A stretch of 64,000 nucleotides of DNA from Hyperoodon ampullatus (Eukaryota; Chordata; Mammalia; Artiodactyla; Ziphiidae): contig OX457063.1 of the NCBI GenBank assembly GCA_949752795.1, positions 72,880,271 to 72,944,270 on the forward strand. Direction: 5' to 3'. Below are positions 60,440-64,000 of this stretch, piece by piece (position 1 is the first letter of the stretch; every line of letters starts with the position of its first letter). The notes under the pieces were generated by a model. That model was given only the letters and a program-made list of their open reading frames with translations. It ran no database searches and had not been told where the DNA came from. Both the position numbers and the translations under genes were made by a program.

Positions 60440-60720
60440 GACCATCTTTTGAGCTCCACAGGACGCTGCTGTCAGCTGTTATTGAAAACCTGTTTGAAAC
60501 CAGTGGATCAATCTGGTGTTTTTAAGCTCTAGTTTGAATGAAGCCATTTATTTCTGAGTGTGTTTCATCATCTTCACTAAAGACTAGAACTTGTGGGGGC
60601 AGTTTTCACTGTCTTTTTTGATAGGCTTTAAAGTGGCTGGGATGTTTTACAGGAAAATGCAAGAGTCAGTGTTTTGACGTCAGTGACTTGGCCCTCACAC
60701 AAATGCACACAGTGCGTCAG
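60440..60720. promoter_or_regulatory. candidate regulatory block with consensus CRE
   Basis: Repeat-free, balanced-composition block containing a full palindromic CRE, TGACGTCA, at 60675-60682, and a TGCTGTCAGCTG-type E-box/MEIS-like stretch near 60,468. CpG-containing CREs are infrequent in AT-rich deserts, which makes it notable but not proven. Confidence 0.3.
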
Positions 60721-61485
60721 AAAGAAAAAATCTCCTAGCCAGGGAAACACCATGCTCAAGATGCTCAGATAAGAGCAAGCACTGTGAGTTACACAAGACT
60801 TGAAGGCCTACAAGAATATTTCATGCTTTAAGGAGGCTGAGAGCCTGTGGCCATTTGTCTTTTATGTTGATGTGGAATTAAGAAAAAGCTCATCATGAAA
60901 CAAGTTTGCCTTCCATTCCATGGTAGATATGACAACAGGAAATACATGCAACCAAACCTAGGGACAGTTTTGGGGAACTATAGTGTTTGTGCTCTATACC
61001 TATAATGCTGCAAAGCTCTGAGATTCCTTATGGTAGTATGAAATTATGGTAGTCTTTTATTTCATTGTTTTCTTGTTCTTAAGTAGTTAAGAAAAATTTT
61101 TTGATTGTTTTCTTTTTAAGGTACAGTTATGAAAAAAGAATATTGCCAAATACCTTATTATTTATTTAGTCTCCAGCCCCTGATATATTTTAACTTTTCC
61201 TAATGGATTCTAGGTTTTCTGAACAGACTAGAACAGAGATTATTTAGAAAATGATACAATAATCAAGTTCCCAAAGTAAAGCATTTTGATTTCTTTATCC
61301 ACTGAAGCAACACATGATTCCTTCTCCACTTCATTAATTCATCCTCTTATACTGAGTCATGTCTGAACCGGGACATTCACATACAGAAGAATAAAGAGAA
61401 TTTTCTTAGATGAACAAGGCACTGACTTTGTTCTCAATGAAATGTTAGGCTGATAGAATATTTAGATGTTTTTTCCTTCAGATGT
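60721..61485. other. AT-rich intergenic DNA, nothing recognised
   Basis: No repeat family or gene assigned. Confidence 0.45.
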
Positions 61486-62098
61486 GTTTTAGTTTTCTAT
61501 TGCTGCCATAACAAAGTACCACAAAGTTAGCAGCTTAAAGTAACACCCATTTATTATCTCAGTTTTGCCATTCAGAAGTCTGGACAAAGCAAAGTTCAGC
61601 TGGTTCTCTTTTCCAGGTTTCACAGGCTGAAGTCAAGGTGCCAAACGCTCTGGGGAGGAATCCACCTCCAAGTTCATTCAAGTTATTGGTAGAATTCAGT
61701 TCCGTGAGGCTGCAGGTACGGACTAAGGACTAAGGTGCCTGCTTCCTAAATGGCCGCTGGCCTTGGATTGTTCTCAGCTTCTAGAGGTTGTCTACATTCC
61801 TTATCTTGTAGCCCCCTTTTCATCTTCAAAGCCAGCAATGGCAGGTGGAGTCCTTGCTTTGAATCTCTCTGATCTCTTCCTCTTCTTAAATCAACTGTCT
61901 TTCTCCTCTGCTTTTAAGAGTTCATGTTTTTACATTGGACCTACTCAGGTAACCCTAGGTAACCTCCCTATTTAAAAGTCAGTTGATAGTAGCCTTAATT
62001 TCATCTGCAAAATCCTTTCATAGTAGTAACTAAATTAGCACTGGGTAACTAGGGGATGGGACTCTTGCAGGCCATCCTTAGAATTCTGCTTACCACGA
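61486..62098 (-). mobile_element. MLT1-like MaLR LTR, diverged
   Basis: Antisense ERVL-MaLR LTR text: TTTAGTTTTCTATTGCTGCC, ATAACAAAGTACCACAAAG, CTCAGCTTCTAGAGGTTGTC, CATCTTCAAAGCCAGCAATG, TTACATTGGACCTACTCAG, and ATTCTGCTTACCACGA at the right end. No internal genes. The 70-codon frame inside is fortuitous. Confidence 0.82.
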
Positions 62099-62249
62099 AA
62101 TGTACATACAAAAAATTGGAAATTTATTTTCTGTAAGGAAGCCAACCACAGAAACTATGCCAGTACCTTATTCCATTGTAACATAAGACTGTAGAATTCT
62201 TCCAACGCTGCTTGAAAACTTCCTTTGGCATCTTACTCAGAAGAAAAGG

Positions 62250-62711
62250 CAAAGTTCTCAGGATGGCCAAGGCTGCCTGTCACCTCTGCCCTGCCTCTCT
62301 TCCTTCCGGATACTCCAGTCCAGTCCAGGCTCTCAGGACTCCTGTCTGTATTCCCAATACAGCTAGCATGTTCCTACTCTTGTCTTTGCATTTGCTATGA
62401 TCTCTGCCTAGAACCACTCCTCCCTCCAATGTCTACATGGCCCTTCTTGAAGCTATGGCTCAAACATTACTTTCTCAGTGAGGTTTTTCCCGATCATTCT
62501 TTTTGCAGTTTCAACAACTGCTGCCCCCATATACATCCTATCCCTTTTTCCTGCCCCCCTTTACTCTAGCAATTACCAATGATTAATTATTAGCTATTTA
62601 TTTGATAAGCTTTACAAAGGCAGGAATTTTCATCTGTCTTGTTCACTGGTATATCCCAGCACCTAGAATAGTGTCTGCCATACGGTAAGCATTCAATAAA
62701 AATTTGTTAAA
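62250..62711 (+). mobile_element. L2 LINE 3'-end, split by L1
   Basis: L2 3' portion: CTCAAACATTACTTTCTCAG, TGAGGTTTTTCCCGATCATT, AAAGGCAGGAATTTTCATCT, and AGCACCTAGAATAGTGTCTG then AAGCATTCAATAAAAATTTG. The L1 at 62712 inserted right at its terminal TTTGTT. Confidence 0.88.
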
Positions 62712-63560
62712 GACCAGACACTATAAAACCCTTAGAGGAAAACACAGGAAGAACACTTTTTGACATAAATCACAGCAAGATCTTTTTTGACCCACCTCCT
62801 ACAGTAATGGAAATAAAAACAAAAATAAACAAATGGGCCCTAATGAAACTTAAAAGCTTTTGCACAGCAAAGGAAACCATAAACAAGACAAAAAGACAAC
62901 CCTCAGAATAGGAGAAAATATTTGCAAGTGAATCAGCGGACAAAGGATTAATATCTAAAATATATAAACAGCTCATGCAGCTCAATATTAAAAAAACAAA
63001 CAACCCAATCCAAAAATGGGCAGAAGACCTAAATAGACATTTCTCCAAAGACATACAGATGGCCAAGAGGCACATAAAAAGCTGCTCAACATCACTAATT
63101 ATTAGAGAAATGCAAATCAAAACTACAATGAGGTATCACCTCACACCAGTCAGAATGGCATCATCAGAAAATCTATAAACAACAAATGCTGGAGAGGGTG
63201 TGTGGAGAAAAGGGAATTCTCTTGCACTGTTGGTGGAAATGTAACTTGATACAGTCACTATGGAGAACAGTATGGAGGTTCCTTAAAAAACTAAAAATAG
63301 AACTACCATATGACTCAGCAATCCCACTACTGGGCATATACCCAGAGAAAACCATAACTCAAAAAGACACATGCACCCCAATGTTCATTGCAGCACTATT
63401 TACAATACCCAGGTCATGGAAGTAACCTAAATGCCCAGCGACAGACAAATGGATAAAGAAGATGTGGTACATATATACAATGGAATATTACTCAGCCATA
63501 AAAAGGAACGAAATTGGGTCATTTGTAGAGACATGGATGGACCTAGAGACTGTCATACAG
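62712..63560 (+). pseudogene. L1 ORF2 C-terminal fragment, broken
   Basis: Starts at the RPDTIK block and runs through [16 protein letters not shown] and [11 protein letters not shown] Trp-to-stop change follows in RQPSE-stop-EKIFA (about 62,910). Further on are the [17 protein letters not shown] segment, with an in-frame 3-bp deletion relative to the 19511 copy, and HLTPVRMA, where a one-base loss near 63,160 shifts the frame. The cysteine-containing C-terminal segment (HCWWKC) follows in another frame. No RT catalytic motif is present. Inert. Confidence 0.93.
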
Positions 63561-63840
63561 AGTGAAGTAAGTCAGAAAGAGAAAAACAAATATCGTATAT
63601 TAACACATATATGTGGAATCTAGAAAAATGGTGCAGATGAACTGGTTTGCAAGGCAGAAATAGAGACACAAAATGTAGAGAACAAATGTATGGATACCAA
63701 GGGGGGAAAGCGGGGTGGGGGTAGTGGTGGTGTGATGAATTGGGAGATTGGGGTTGATATGTATACACTAATATGCATGAAATAGATAACTAATAAGAAC
63801 TTGCTATATAAAAAATAAAATAAAATAAAATTCAAAAAAA
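62712..63840 (+). mobile_element. L1 LINE, 5'-truncated, about 1.1 kb
   Basis: Plus-strand L1 with the ORF2 C-terminus, a 3' UTR of the same type as the 19511-22314 element, and a tail of (AAAAT)n. Imperfect TSD AATTTGTTAAA / AATTGTTAAA at about 62,701-62,711 and 63,841-63,850. It landed in the 3' end of an L2. Confidence 0.95.
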
Positions 63841-64000
63841 AATTGTTAAAATCCTACTGAATTAATTACAATAATGAGCCTGATTCTCATTCTCTGAATT
63901 GCTAAATTAATTCTTTATCTAGTGGGAAAGTGTTTATTGTTATGAATTAAATTCATTCTCTTCTCTTCACTCTATCAATTTTAGCAGTAAAGTCATAAAA
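63841..64000. other. AT-rich sequence at window edge
   Basis: Right TSD of the L1, then unassigned AT-rich DNA. Confidence 0.5.

Overview
This window is mammalian genomic DNA, almost certainly from a cetacean (whale or dolphin). The diagnostic signal is a dense set of tRNA-derived CHR-type SINEs, in short (about 200 bp), long (about 330-370 bp) and minimal (about 120 bp) forms. Several have perfect 10-17 bp target-site duplications (TSDs). They occur with cetartiodactyl-type L1 3' ends, and I see no BovB LINE. Base composition is AT-rich throughout. I see no intact protein-coding gene, tRNA gene, rRNA gene, CRISPR array or bacterial feature. Statements about similarity to repeat families rest on recognition of family sequences, not on a database search.

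Layout. Positions 1 to about 1,510 look like the tail of a long 3' UTR on the + strand, with AATAAA signals and AU-rich motifs; the gene is not identifiable. Positions 1-11,720 contain no recognisable interspersed repeat. They hold several stretches that look like conserved non-coding regulatory DNA (5,700-6,200; 8,500-8,830; 9,000-9,300; 10,280-10,480), the style expected beside a developmental regulator gene. From 11,734 to the end the window becomes an ordinary transposon-rich gene desert. It holds 18 CHR SINEs, three younger L1 fragments with broken ORF2 (19,511-22,314 minus; 45,622-47,153 plus; 62,712-63,840 plus) and two L1 3'-end stubs. Older material comprises L1M-type relics, L2 and MIR remnants, two MLT1-like MaLR LTRs, a MER5A-like hAT fragment, microsatellites and long polypyrimidine tracts.

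No genes act together here. The content is one probable gene tail, candidate cis-regulatory DNA and a layered record of retrotransposition: SINE into old L1, young L1 into old L1, L1 into L2. The most unusual items are a small irregular array of a 17-bp CpG-containing unit (12,200-12,336), a 29-bp templated insertion inside one L1 (46,432-46,460), a poly(A)-only insertion with duplicated target site (37,963-38,000), a perfect 10-bp inverted repeat in a conserved-looking element (5,703-5,727), and a closely spaced inverted SINE pair (54,281-54,883). I found nothing that amounts to a new biological system.
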